DNA from: Ustilago trichophora
Lineage: Eukaryota > Basidiomycota > Ustilaginomycetes > Ustilaginales > Ustilaginaceae
Assembly (NCBI GenBank): GCA_900323505.1
Contig: OOIN01000007.1
Span: 310,001 to 374,000 of the forward strand
DNA: 64,000 nucleotides
Direction: 5' to 3'
Of this stretch, positions 20,263-29,633 are shown piece after piece; position 1 is the stretch's first letter, and every line of letters starts with the position of its first letter. The notes below the pieces were generated by a model. It searched no databases. It had not been told where the DNA came from and was given only the letters and a program-made list of their open reading frames with translations. The position numbers and the translations under genes are program-made.

Positions 20263-21444
20263 ATGGCAGACGCCGCCCAAGACACGGGCAATCTCATCCA
20301 CGATCTGCTCTCCGAGATCATCCCATATCCCATCTTCCGCATCCTTGCCGGTTTCTCGAATCTCATCTACTCGCTCCTGGGTACAGCCAACAACCCCGCA
20401 TCATGGACATCTACCCTCCTCCCACCGCTCATCACCTTCTTCCTCGCCTACTTTGCCCTGGTGACAGCGTACAGAACAGTGCGCTCCATGCTGTCGCTCG
20501 CATGGTTCGGCATCAAGTGGGGAGCCATCATTGGCGGTCTCATTGCCATTTGGGCGTGGTGGACCGATAACACGGATGCGATCAATAGCACAGGCACCGT
20601 CCCCAGCAGAGGACTCTTTGGACAGCGTAAGTAGCAACTCTCTCTCTCTGTCTCTCTCTTTCTCTGTCAAAGCTTGATGAGGCTGTTCCATGTACTGAGC
20701 CTCTCTACCTACCCCTCTATACCGCGCTCCGAAACAGTGTTCAAAGGCTGACACGCACGGCTCTCTTCACCTCTCACATCAGTCAACTCCCTCGGTCCGC
20801 TGATGAACACAATCTACACCCAACTTCCCGATATCTCTTCTCCTATCGATGGCTCTACATCCCGCAGTACTCGGCGCAATCGCCGCTCTTCTACTTCGCA
20901 GACACGTCGTCGAACCCGTGGCCGCCAGCACTCCTTCTCTGCGGATCCTCAATCCGACGAAGCGTACCTCCCCGACGACCTCGGAGCGGGATTCTCCGCA
21001 TTCGCCGACATGCTCGGCCGCTCTCAATCGGACGAGCCTTCCACTGGTGTCGATTTCCCTTCCCTCCTCCGAACGCTAGTGACCGAAGGCCAGAGACAAG
21101 GCATCGATGCGCTATCCGCACTCCGCGCAGCCGGAAGAGTCCAAGACGAATTGAGACGCTTCCAGCAAGATCCAAGTGGATGGTTCGAGGGCGTCGGCGA
21201 GCGCTTTCGTACACCAGCGCCGCACGTGAATCCAGGTGGTTACAATACCCGGTCGAGGGCGAGACAGCAGCACAGCGCAAATGCAAGAGGCACAACTCGA
21301 GGAACACATGGCTACACGGCTGATTCGTGGTGGTCCAACGTCGCTTCTGGCGTCAACGAGTTTTTGAAGCGCGAACCGGCAGATGAGCATAGCAGAAATG
21401 GCAATGGGAGAAGACGAAACAGTCGGCAGTCGTATAATGTCTGA
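20263..21444 (+). CDS. Apq12-like nuclear envelope/ER membrane protein, 341 aa (one intron)
   Basis: Apq12 family proteins sit in the nuclear envelope and ER and act in nuclear pore biogenesis and lipid homeostasis. Exons are 20263-20626 and 20783-21444; the intron starts GTAAGT and ends CATCAG, and the join reads GQLNSLGPLM in frame. Residues 45-110 hold two membrane segments: LLPPLITFFLAYFALVTAY, then SLAWFGIKWGAIIGGLIAIW, joined by RTVRSM. The LITFFLAYFAL...YRTVRSM...AWFGIKWG text is the part that recalls Apq12. The second exon encodes a soluble arginine/serine-rich tail (about 200 aa) with no known domain; it may be lineage-specific. Membrane topology is certain from sequence, family call moderate. 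Confidence 0.75.
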
Positions 21445-21582
21445 AACCCTGATTTTTCGCACTGTATCAACCTTTTGCCACGCTGTTGAAGGGGATCTTC
21501 CATTGTGTTGCAATTTTCATTTTCTACATGCCTACCATATACCCTATATACATCTTGGAATCTCTGTGCTTTGCCTGTCTTT

Positions 21583-22527
21583 CTAATCGTTACTATTTTC
21601 GCTCACCTCTTCCAGATTTGGCACCTTTTCGCATCTTACACCCAATCTTTTTGCCACCAATAAAGATACATTTCTTACGGATTGTACATCTTCTGTATGC
21701 CATCCTGCTCTTAGGGCGCCGCGCATATGCCATAGGACTTCTGCTCTACAATTTTGGCCTATTAGGGCGGAGAGGATTACGAGTTCTGTTTGTTTCCAAT
21801 CTATGATGGATTGGTTGGAGAGGTTGAAGCCGTAATTGATTTATAGGGTTAAAAATTTAAGATCTTGCATGTTGTTGGACATTTTATTGGAGAGTATATC
21901 GTCTAGGTTATGTTTGTAAATTTTACGTAGGGTTTCATGTGCGGGAGTTGTGAGGGATGAGATGGGGGATTGGAGGAGGGAGGAACGGGAGAAGTCGGTG
22001 GCGGATAGGAGATGTGTAGGTGGTGAGTTGGTGCGGATGTGGGTGAGAAGGGGAAAGATTGTATCTAGAGATTGGGGTATTCCGAAGATTACGCTTGCTT
22101 TAACGAGAACTTCTTGAATTTGACGTTGAATAGATCTGGATATGGATGCCAACTCTGCTTCAGTAGTGGTGGAAGAGGTGCTTTTCGAGAGAGCCAGATT
22201 GTAGAGATGAATAATGGATTCAGGTCCATGATGACAAGAAACAAAAACCGATGTTAATACAAGTAACCAACAACTTTGACGAACTGCTGGTGAAAGTTGA
22301 TTACGAAACCACTTGATCTCTTCCAAGGTGATATCTGCTGGAATCATCGGCTCTGATAAAGTAGTGGGCGATTTGAAGGTATCATTCATGGTGGGTGAAG
22401 TAGCCAAATTCCGCCATGATGAAATGTGGGGTACGGGAAAAATGGAATGACTGAAAGTAGACGGTGTTGCAACAAAGCAAGATATGCATTTAATTCGAGT
22501 TGCTGTGTTTGCTATCCGCCTCAGCAT
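21583..22527 (-). pseudogene. AhpD-like (carboxymuconolactone decarboxylase-type) gene with an in-frame TAA
   Basis: On the minus strand an ATG at 22527 opens a reading frame with a possible mitochondrial leader (LRRIANTATRIKC). It continues into an AhpD-like alpha-helical domain: EIKWFRNQLSPAVRQSCWLL, FVSCHHGPESIIHLYNLAL, then EVLVKASVIFGIPQSLDTI. At 21841-21843 the codon is TAA. The same frame then stays open for 85 more codons to a TAG at 21583-21585, and these encode the expected C-terminal half (INYGFNLSN, KQTELVILSALIGQ, VLWHMRGALRAGW). No GT-AG intron removes the stop without deleting conserved sequence. So this is a recent pseudogene, a read-through gene or an assembly error. A later ATG at 22389 is an alternative start. 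Codons are AT-rich compared with neighbours. Confidence 0.72.
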
Positions 22528-23105
22528 GGACGAAGATGAAGAAGGTAGAAAACAGAGAATCAAATCCAAGTAGTATATAGATGGTTGTGAGATGGTCAAA
22601 GCGTACAGTATTTATTCAGAAGCTTCTTCTTTGTACGTCAGGTGGAGTCGAGACAACTCCTCCAAAAAAATACCGACAGCAAGATTCATTCTCACTCTTT
22701 CACACGCAGAACAACTCATCATGATCAAAACCCATCACAACACACAAGACCATACTCCAAAACAAGAAACACCAAATCATCCTCGAATACTATCCACAAA
22801 TCACAACCTCGCACGCAACCAAAAACAACACACAAGAACAAACACACTCGTGTCCAGCACAGATGCACTCAACTCCAACCTAAACTCAACTCTCAACACA
22901 CCTGCAACATGTGCATCAAAATCGCAATACTCACCGACCCAACCCCAAGCTGCGCAGAAACGCATTTCATTCAACTCAACACACCGAGATCAGACGCAAA
23001 CTTGTTCCATCTTATGCAGATCTGAGCTTGTTTTCACAGAAGCTGAAGCTTCCATGTATATATATTCTCTATTGCGGCAATATGCTTGTTGATAAAGTGG
23101 AAACA
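22528..23105. other. Intergenic: AhpD-like promoter and 3' flank of the CoA carrier
   Basis: The interval is unusually rich in A and C on the plus strand (22680-23000). A TATATA at about 22573-22579 lies some 45 bases ahead of the AhpD-like ATG on the minus strand and may be its TATA box. Plus-strand ORFs here are low-complexity Asn/Thr/Gln text and are not called. Confidence 0.5.
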
Positions 23106-24467
23106 CTAGATCCCCATCTGTCGCTTCATCCCCAACCAAACGGCAAAAGAGATACTGGTCATAGGAACCACTTTCAAGAAACCTATACTTAAACCAACAT
23201 AAAAACCTCTCCATCCGCTCGTCTTGTAGATCCAAGCGGCCGTCTCCCACATTCCCAGCATTGCGCCTGGTCTGATGATTCCTCCTACCTGTTGTCTTCT
23301 TCTGATGACTTCGAATGGGTAGGCTGCTGTTTGGGAGAGTGCGCCAGCGAGTGCACCAGCAGACAGGTCGACGACGGTTTTACTGGGCCAGAACCATTTC
23401 CTCCTGCTCCCCGCGGTGTCGGACGAGGGTTCCGAAGGAGGAAAGAGGTCCTGGAGCATAGTTTTGCATCGACCAAAGACGAGGAAGCTGGTTCCGGCGT
23501 AAGGAATCATGCCCATGACGGTGACGCTGAAGCCACGGTAGAATTTGAGGATGGGGTATTTCGAGAGGAGCTTGTTTCCTGCTGGAACGGCGGAAGAAGG
23601 GACGTTTGGATCGGTGGCGCGAAGGGCGCTTTCGATGGAATTGGTCAAAGGCGCAGCGGTGGCGATGGAGCTGGTTGCCGAGGTGCTGAGATTTGCCTGT
23701 TGTGCCTGCTGCGCCAATCGAGCTGCTCTCTTGCGTGCATCGCTGCTAAAAGGTGCTTCGGTGGCACCTTCTCGATAAATCATCCCAATGATTCGCCTCA
23801 ATCCACCCTTCTGTCGCTTGCGCTTGGTCTCAAACGCCAACCTGACCCTGATCAGCTCCAAGGGATAGGTGAGAAACACCGAGAGTACACCACTCGCCGA
23901 ACCGGCCAAAAAGAGCCTCCCCGACGTCTCGCTCTGTTTGGTAGGCATGAGATAGAAATGAAACTTGTCGTAAGCCATATACTTGATCGCTGCGTAGGGA
24001 AAGATGCGCATGAGCGTGGCGCTGTGTCCCTGAAAGAGTGCCGAGGGTCCATCGGAGCGTACAATGTCGCGTCCTGCTTGAAAGACGCCAAGCCACTTGC
24101 CAGAGTACTTTTGGAATTCGGGATTCTGTGCTTGAAAGAGGATCTTGACGCGATCGAGCGGGGCGATGGCGGATTTGGCTACACATCCTGCAATGCCACC
24201 TGCAAATCCAGAGCGCAGGACGTAGTTCCAGCTGGTTTTGTCGGATTTGTCGCCTAGAACCGAGGTGACGACGGTGGTGGCTAGAGGGATGGAAGAGGTT
24301 GTAGAGGATATTGAGAATGCATCCTGGGCATCGTCATAGGCACGGCCTTTTCCCTTGAGGTCGTAAGAAGTCTGAGAGGTACGGGAGAGGTGTGTCGAGT
24401 CACGAGGATCGGATGTTGCGTGGTCGGTCTCACACAATGGTGGATGCTTTGGTCGTGGTGCTGCCAT
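23106..24467 (-). CDS. LEU5: Mitochondrial carrier, Leu5/SLC25A16-type (coenzyme A transport), 453 aa
   Basis: A mitochondrial inner-membrane carrier of the Leu5/Graves-disease-carrier branch, which maintains matrix coenzyme A. After an unconserved 80-residue N-terminus, three carrier repeats follow, with signature motifs PLDRVK, PLELIR and PFEVIR. Repeat one reads LRSGFAGGIAGCVAKSAIAP and continues to FQGHSATLMRIFPYAAIKYM, characteristic of this branch. Repeat two has FLAGSASGVLSVFLTYPLE. A long Ala/Ser/Gln insertion (about 245-310) separates repeats two and three, as in many basidiomycete versions. The last repeat, LSAGALAGALSQTAAYP, is complete and the protein ends FAVWLGMKRQMGI. Single exon. 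Substrate comes from family knowledge; closely related nucleotide carriers are the alternative. Confidence 0.87.
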   Translation of the reverse strand: MAAPRPKHPPLCETDHATSDPRDSTHLSRTSQTSYDLKGKGRAYDDAQDAFSISSTTSSIPLATTVVTSVLGDKSDKTSWNYVLRSGFAGGIAGCVAKSAIAPLDRVKILFQAQNPEFQKYSGKWLGVFQAGRDIVRSDGPSALFQGHSATLMRIFPYAAIKYMAYDKFHFYLMPTKQSETSGRLFLAGSASGVLSVFLTYPLELIRVRLAFETKRKRQKGGLRRIIGMIYREGATEAPFSSDARKRAARLAQQAQQANLSTSATSSIATAAPLTNSIESALRATDPNVPSSAVPAGNKLLSKYPILKFYRGFSVTVMGMIPYAGTSFLVFGRCKTMLQDLFPPSEPSSDTAGSRRKWFWPSKTVVDLSAGALAGALSQTAAYPFEVIRRRQQVGGIIRPGAMLGMWETAAWIYKTSGWRGFYVGLSIGFLKVVPMTSISFAVWLGMKRQMGI

Positions 24468-24568
24468 GATGTATAGCTACAGAAGCAGCGCTCGTGATGC
24501 TGAACCAGCTGTCAATCCCCTCGCCTCAATTCTGCCGAGGCGATGCGTCGCTTCGAGGCCTCGCTGCG

Positions 24569-24616
24569 TCGTAGTCGTCGTAGTCGTCGTAGTCGTCGTC
24601 GTCGTCGTCGTCGTTC
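24569..24616. repeat. (GTC)n trinucleotide repeat with GTA interruptions
   Basis: GTC units, with three GTA interruptions in the left half and a perfect run at the right end. It lies about 100 bases upstream of the carrier's ATG, in its promoter or 5' UTR. Confidence 0.92.
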
Positions 24617-25301
24617 CTTTTGTCAGCCTGTTCGATCAGTGATGGTCTCTTGGCGTTCGTGCTGCCGGAGAGTCGCCGAGGATGATGCTATGCTGCGTGC
24701 AGGAATGATGGAATTCTAGTGGTATCCAGCTGATTTCCAGGGTCTTGACTATGCTTGACACGTGTGAATGGGGTATCAAGACGCAGATTGTATGCCTCTT
24801 GATGGTCTGCGCTGGACGGTATAAGGTGGGGAAAGAAAGAGAAGAAGAAGAGAAGCAGGGATGAGAGGTGTAGTAAAGGAAAGCAACGTTACTCGCTGGA
24901 TTTCGCTAGCACAATTGAGCCGGAGCCGGTTCTTTTTGTGTCGCACACTCTGAATTTCCCCCGCGCGTTGACCCCGCTTCTTTTGCTTTTGTCACCAAGC
25001 CGGCTTGTCCGATAAGTTACAACCACCTTTTCACCGTGATAGCCACGCAACTCCACACGCGTTTCCTTCAGTCTCAGCAAAACACTGTTACATTTTGTGT
25101 AGAGATTGAGGTTGGACACTGTCCAATCTTGCTTGATGTATTTGATGCTCGTCCACACGGAGAAGAGTTGAATCAGCTACAACGAGCCAAAAGCCTCGAA
25201 AGGGGAGCAACCGATCTTCGGACAACAGAAAAGTCATCCACGTGCTCCTCCGACTGGTGTAAAAAGGTAGCAAAAAAGTTAGCGATTGAGCGCAATAAAT
25301 T

Positions 25302-25309
25302 AAAAAAAA
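25302..25309 (-). terminator. RNA polymerase III terminator of tRNA-Met
   Basis: Eight A on the plus strand, read as T8 on the minus strand, immediately follow the last tRNA base. This is the normal Pol III stop signal. Confidence 0.85.
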
Positions 25310-25438
25310 TGTCCTCGGCGAGAGTCGAACTCGCGATCTTAGGATGTCTGAGCAATCAGATTGCTCGTAGGTTGATTCCTGTCTAATACAGGATCGTTGG
25401 TATGAGACCTACGCCCTAACCAACTAGGCCACGAAGAC
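25310..25438 (-). tRNA. tRNA-Met (CAU), elongator type, with a 55-nt intron
   Basis: On the minus strand the acceptor arms GTCTTCG (25438 downward) and CGAGGAC pair fully, allowing one G-U. A D-arm with the AGTTGGTTA loop follows, then an anticodon loop CTCATA giving anticodon CAT. The T-arm is GCGAG/TTCGACT/CTCGC. Between A37 and position 38 lies an intron at 25346-25400. Removing it gives a 74-nt tRNA with the standard variable loop AGATC and anticodon stem TAGGT/TCCTA. The U-U mismatch at 31:39 also occurs in yeast elongator tRNA-Met. Absence of initiator features in the T-arm supports elongator. The intron holds a 7-bp hairpin (GAGCAAT...ATTGCTC) and a second small hairpin (CCTGT...ACAGG). 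Confidence 0.9.
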
Positions 25439-25833
25439 TTTGTTGTGATCGCTGCGGATCCGGTTGTGTATATAATGTTACAAGGATAAAACTAGGTGCG
25501 AGTTGGTCATCAAGAGTAGTTTTGGGTGGGACGTGGAAGAGAGACCAGGATAGCGCTTGTGATACATAACAAAATATATTTGATGCAGGTCGAGATATGG
25601 CAGCAGGAGGTGGATTGCGAGTGGTCGGAGGAGCTCGTCGGGCTGGTCGAGGTCACTCTTTCAGATCACCCAAAACTTGTCTAGCCCATCACTCGTCTCT
25701 AAAGGTGTGCTTTGCATCGGATTGTGCCGATCAACTCTTCTCTTCACACTGCAGTCGCACAGACACGATGGGTTGGCGCACTTGAAGTATATCGCATTGC
25801 AACCCACACAAACCAACCACCTCCTCGGGCAGA
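25439..25833. other. Intergenic: tRNA upstream region and 3' flank of PCM1
   Basis: 395 bases. The part next to the tRNA is its 5' flank on the minus strand. Nothing else recognised. Confidence 0.5.
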
Positions 25834-27513
25834 TCACGCCAACGAACCGTAATCGCTCACCAACTTGGCCACCCCATTGGCCAACGGCGCCAACTCGCTT
25901 GCAATCGCACATTCCGCATACACCCTAACGCAGTCTTCCGTTCCACTGGGCCTCACAAAGCTTCTTGCGTCCTTGTACTTGCCAACAAGCTCGTCGATCC
26001 TCTCCTGAAGTCCTGCGGGGCTGGTCAATCTTCGTTCGGCATCTTCAGTTTTAAAGAGGAATCGATCCTTGACGTTGACTTTGAGGATCTTGTTGGGCAA
26101 GTCTTCGTATGCTCCATCCCACTCTGCGGGACCCCACTGACGAGAGCGGAGGATGACTTCGACCAGCAACATGTCGGAAAGCGCATCGCCGACGGTCTGG
26201 TTGATCAGATCGACGAGAGCAGAGAGCTGCTCCAAGGCGGTCTGAGCAGCGGGAGAGGCAGGGGTAGCTTCTTGGATCTTTCTCTGAGCCGAGGGGGAGA
26301 AGAGCACGGTACCGTGGCCGTTGGCTTCAAAGTACACACCAATGTCGTACGCCTCTGCAGCGTGGTGGAGATGCTTGACACCAGTGGGAGTGCAAGTAAC
26401 GGGCACCCGCTGCTTGAGGTACTTGGTGGAGCTTCCGTTTGCATATGCAGTCTGCACACAACCCAGCTCGAGGTTGATACCAGCCGCTTTCACAAGCTCG
26501 GACAGATACCCAGCGGCAAGCGAGGCGATCTTGTCACCGTCCAGCAGACGGAAAGAGTCCTTGGAAGACGAGGGACCGGTGAGGTAGTAGTAGACGATTC
26601 GGTCTGCATCTCCGTCAAATGAACAGAGTCGCTCACCGGGTTGGAGGTTTTCCTTTTCAAATCCGGCAGGGAGACACTGGTTGGTCTTGACAAAATCGGC
26701 ACCACAGTTGTGGTTGAGCGCGCCAGGGGTGGTGGTAGAGGTACGAAGAGGACGGAAGGCGATGCGGTCCTCTGGGAGATATTTGATCAGGTTTGTGAGC
26801 GCATAGGCACCGACACCGTTGGCACAGTCGACGACGAGTGGCGGCATATCCGACTTGTCGGGGACCAGTTTGAGGAAGGCGGCTGCGAGCTTCTTGTAGT
26901 AGCCCTGTTCGGTGGGCTCGCCGTACGAGTCGGGGGTACCCTGGGTGTTGAGGCATTTGACGAGATAGTGCAGCTGAGGAGTGGTCTTGAGACCTGCATC
27001 GATGGTCTGTGCACCGAAAGCAGAGAGACCATCGACGATGGCTTGCACGAGCTGCTTACACGACGGGCGAGTGTCGTATCCGACGATCACCGATGCGGGT
27101 TGGGCGAGATCGATCTTAAAGTGACTGACCAGCTTGTCGAGCGAAGCAATCAATTCGTCTTCGTTGGCAGCGTTGGCGATCTGAGTGCAAAAGGGTTCCC
27201 ATGTAGCCTCGAGCATCTCACCTCTGGGGTCGACCATCTTGACACCATTGTCCTGCTCTGGGTTGTGACTGGCGGTGACCATAAGACCGATGGTCTTTCC
27301 CTTGAGCTTTTTGGATCGGAGAGCACCGATAAGACCGACGCGGAAGCAGGTGCTGTCGAGAATGTCGGCGCGGGTACGCAAGCCAGCGGTGCCGTAGGTA
27401 AAAGTTTGATCGGCAGGTTTGGGATGGGCTTGCGAGGCGGTGATGATCAGCTTGGTGGGCAAACCCTCGCCAATGTGGGCGTGCGCTGCTGAGATGGAGG
27501 AAGGTAGCGCCAT
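25834..27513 (-). CDS. PCM1: Phosphoacetylglucosamine mutase (Agm1/Pcm1), 559 aa
   Basis: Interconverts GlcNAc-6-phosphate and GlcNAc-1-phosphate on the way to UDP-GlcNAc, needed for chitin, N-glycans and GPI anchors. The phosphoserine loop TASHNPEQDNGVK has the catalytic Ser at residue 82. A metal-binding loop FDGDADR is at about 299-305, and the C-terminal phosphate-binding loop RPSGTEDCVRVYAE is near residue 530. The substrate-specific GVYFEANGHG motif is present. The reading frame extends upstream to an ATG at 27921. I chose the ATG at 27513 (context AACCATGGCG), because conserved sequence begins there and the length fits the family; the extension is His/Thr/Ser low complexity. Single exon, cytosolic by family. 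Confidence 0.95.
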   Translation of the reverse strand: MALPSSISAAHAHIGEGLPTKLIITASQAHPKPADQTFTYGTAGLRTRADILDSTCFRVGLIGALRSKKLKGKTIGLMVTASHNPEQDNGVKMVDPRGEMLEATWEPFCTQIANAANEDELIASLDKLVSHFKIDLAQPASVIVGYDTRPSCKQLVQAIVDGLSAFGAQTIDAGLKTTPQLHYLVKCLNTQGTPDSYGEPTEQGYYKKLAAAFLKLVPDKSDMPPLVVDCANGVGAYALTNLIKYLPEDRIAFRPLRTSTTTPGALNHNCGADFVKTNQCLPAGFEKENLQPGERLCSFDGDADRIVYYYLTGPSSSKDSFRLLDGDKIASLAAGYLSELVKAAGINLELGCVQTAYANGSSTKYLKQRVPVTCTPTGVKHLHHAAEAYDIGVYFEANGHGTVLFSPSAQRKIQEATPASPAAQTALEQLSALVDLINQTVGDALSDMLLVEVILRSRQWGPAEWDGAYEDLPNKILKVNVKDRFLFKTEDAERRLTSPAGLQERIDELVGKYKDARSFVRPSGTEDCVRVYAECAIASELAPLANGVAKLVSDYGSLA

Positions 27514-28928
27514 GGTTGTTGCTTTTTTGTGAGGGAGTGTATGTGTGGTGGTGGTGGTTGGAAGGACGAGTGTGCTCGAAGAGAGTGGAAGAATGGTGCT
27601 TTGGGTAAATGCGAAGAAAGGCGAGGAATGCAACACTAGGAGTCGTGGGCGAATTTTGAGCAGAGACGCGCACGGATGCGTGGAGGTGGGTGTGTGTGTG
27701 TGAGTGTCTGCTGCAGCATGAAGCGAACAACGGTGAGATGTGTGCTTCTTCTGCCGTGCCGTGCCGTGCTGTGCTGTGCTGATTTGGAAATTGGATCTCC
27801 GGCTGCTCGGTGACAAACGTAGGCATCGAGCGAAATCGCCTTCTTGCTGTTGTTTTTCTTCGAGATCGGTCACATCGGCAGGGGTGGTCGGTGGTGGCGG
27901 GGGCGGCAATTTGTTGCTCATTCATATCACATTTTTCGAGACCCCATTTTCTGAAATGATTTTGGCTCGATTTAGCAGCCAAAAAAAAAGGGTCGATAGT
28001 GTACTTTACTGGAACACAGCCTCTTTTTCAAAGCGTTGAGTGTTGATCTCGCTTTTTCTCGCTGTCAAAGCTGCGCATCAGGACCCTCTCGATAGGAAGA
28101 TTGGGTATCAACTTTGGTGAGAGCCGGCAGCCGATTGACACTCGCTCGAACTTGCGCTAGTTTGAGCTTCCCCTGGATCGACAATATTTCGACGTAGTCG
28201 TGCAACAAATTCCCGTTCTGACAACTGCAAGGACATCAGTCACGGCAAGATGTGATGAATGTCATGCTATGCTTGATCCAACAGGACACTTGCCGATTCA
28301 CACCCGCCCGCTGTGATGACGATTACCGCGCGCGTGTGCAATCAGCCATGTGCGGCGTTGTAGGAAATCTGTCCGAGAACCTTGGGTTGGCGTGGCATGA
28401 TGCGTGTTTCTCAAGGGTGAAATCACAGAGCCAGAGAGTGAGAAGAGCGAGAGCGACAGATGTGAGATTTAAGAATTTCCCGCGGGCGCGGCCAAAAGCG
28501 CGACATTGTCACGCCCAACTGGCTTTTGGTTCGGCCCGCAGCAAACAACAGCGTTGCTGACGATTCGCTGACTGCGACTTTTTGGTTGATCTACATCGGA
28601 TTACATCTTCCGCTTCTTCCTTCCTTTGACATCGGTCAGGGTCTACTGTCTTCCATCCCTTCTTCTCCTGTCACATTCACGAGACGCAACAACCCGATAC
28701 AAGCTCTGACTACTCGGCTGTTCATCCCTATACCCTCTATCGGGCGCGGACGGACTACGCACTACCGCAGCAAACCCGACAACGAACGGCGTCTCCCAGC
28801 AACTCTTGTATCTGGTCGAACAGCGACCATCGAGTCTCAAGCTTCCTCTCTACTTCGAACCTTCCTCCCTTTCTCCCCTGTGCTGAACGCTCGACACGAC
28901 AGTAACATCGTCTCCAAGCACAGTCACA
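27514..28928. promoter_or_regulatory. Divergent intergenic region (PCM1 / ORM)
   Basis: 1.4 kb between the two chosen starts. 27514-27921 is probably PCM1 5' UTR, low complexity with short CA tracts. The centre shows no gene. 28560-28928 is a CT-rich leader ahead of the Orm gene. Confidence 0.5.
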
Positions 28929-29633
28929 ATGGCTTCCACAGGACAAGATGGCGGACCGCCGTCACTTCACATCTCACCACCTGGCACTGCATACGCATCC
29001 GGATCGTCTACAGGCGGTGCAGCACCACCTCCCGTCAAGCGTCCAACACACGGCCGTGCACGATCATCCTCGCTCGTATCCGTCACCCGCGTTGAAGAGA
29101 CTCACGAAGAGATGATTGACCAGTCGACCGGATTCAACGCCAACGCCGACTGGGTCAACTACAAGGGTGCCTGGGTCATCCACGTCGTCCTCATCCTCCT
29201 CGCCAAAATCTTGCTCGACGTCATCCCCGCCATGCAACAGGACACTTCTTGGACCCTCGTCAACCTTGGATACATGGCCCTGTCGTACATCATGTTCCAC
29301 TACGTCACCGGTACACCCTTTGAATCCAACGCTGGCGTCTACGACCAGTTGACGCTCTGGGAACAGATCGATGAAGGAGCCCAATACACCCCAGCCAAGA
29401 AATGGCTCACTAGTGTTCCCATCGGTCTGTTTCTCATCTCGACGCATTACACAAGATACAACCCGCTCCTCTTTGGGTTGAACTTTTCGGCGCTCCTATT
29501 CGTACTCTTCCCCAAGTTGCCTATTCTGCATAGGTTGAGATTCAGGTTCTTTGAGGCTCCACCTACTCCCAGCCCGCATCCCAGCCAACCACCTACTCCG
29601 ACCAGCTCGCGTGCACCCAGCCAGGTCTTTTAG
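28929..29633 (+). CDS. ORM1: Orm1/Orm2 (ORMDL) family regulator of serine palmitoyltransferase, 234 aa
   Basis: ORMDL proteins are ER membrane subunits that inhibit serine palmitoyltransferase and so control sphingolipid synthesis. The conserved core runs from about residue 70 to 205: NANADWVNYKGAWVIHVVLI, LLDVIPAMQQDTSWTLVNLGY, then YIMFHYVTGTPFESNAGVYD, LTLWEQIDEGAQYTPAKKWL and HYTRYNPLLFGLNFSALLFV. Three to four hydrophobic segments are visible. The N-terminal cytosolic tail (1-65) is Pro/Gly/Ser-rich and carries RARSSS, which fits the RxRxxS consensus of Ypk1-type kinases that inactivate yeast Orm by phosphorylation. The C-terminal tail is Pro/Ser-rich. Single exon, full length. The presence of the site is seen; its regulation is by analogy. 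Confidence 0.95.
   Translation: MASTGQDGGPPSLHISPPGTAYASGSSTGGAAPPPVKRPTHGRARSSSLVSVTRVEETHEEMIDQSTGFNANADWVNYKGAWVIHVVLILLAKILLDVIPAMQQDTSWTLVNLGYMALSYIMFHYVTGTPFESNAGVYDQLTLWEQIDEGAQYTPAKKWLTSVPIGLFLISTHYTRYNPLLFGLNFSALLFVLFPKLPILHRLRFRFFEAPPTPSPHPSQPPTPTSSRAPSQVF

Larger units (their letters stand above)
24468..25309. other. Intergenic: promoter of the CoA carrier, with a GTC repeat
   Basis: About 840 bases without a supported gene. A GTC/GTA trinucleotide tract lies at 24569-24616; a purine-rich GA tract follows at about 24830-24860. The right edge ends in the A-run that acts as terminator of the minus-strand tRNA. Confidence 0.55.

Noticed and set aside
22592..23092. Plus-strand 166-codon ORF
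   Set aside because: Starts in the AhpD-like promoter and is Asn/Thr/Gln/His low complexity caused by A/C-rich DNA.
23292..24257. Plus-strand 321-codon ORF
   Set aside because: Antisense of the CoA carrier, which carries all three carrier signatures.
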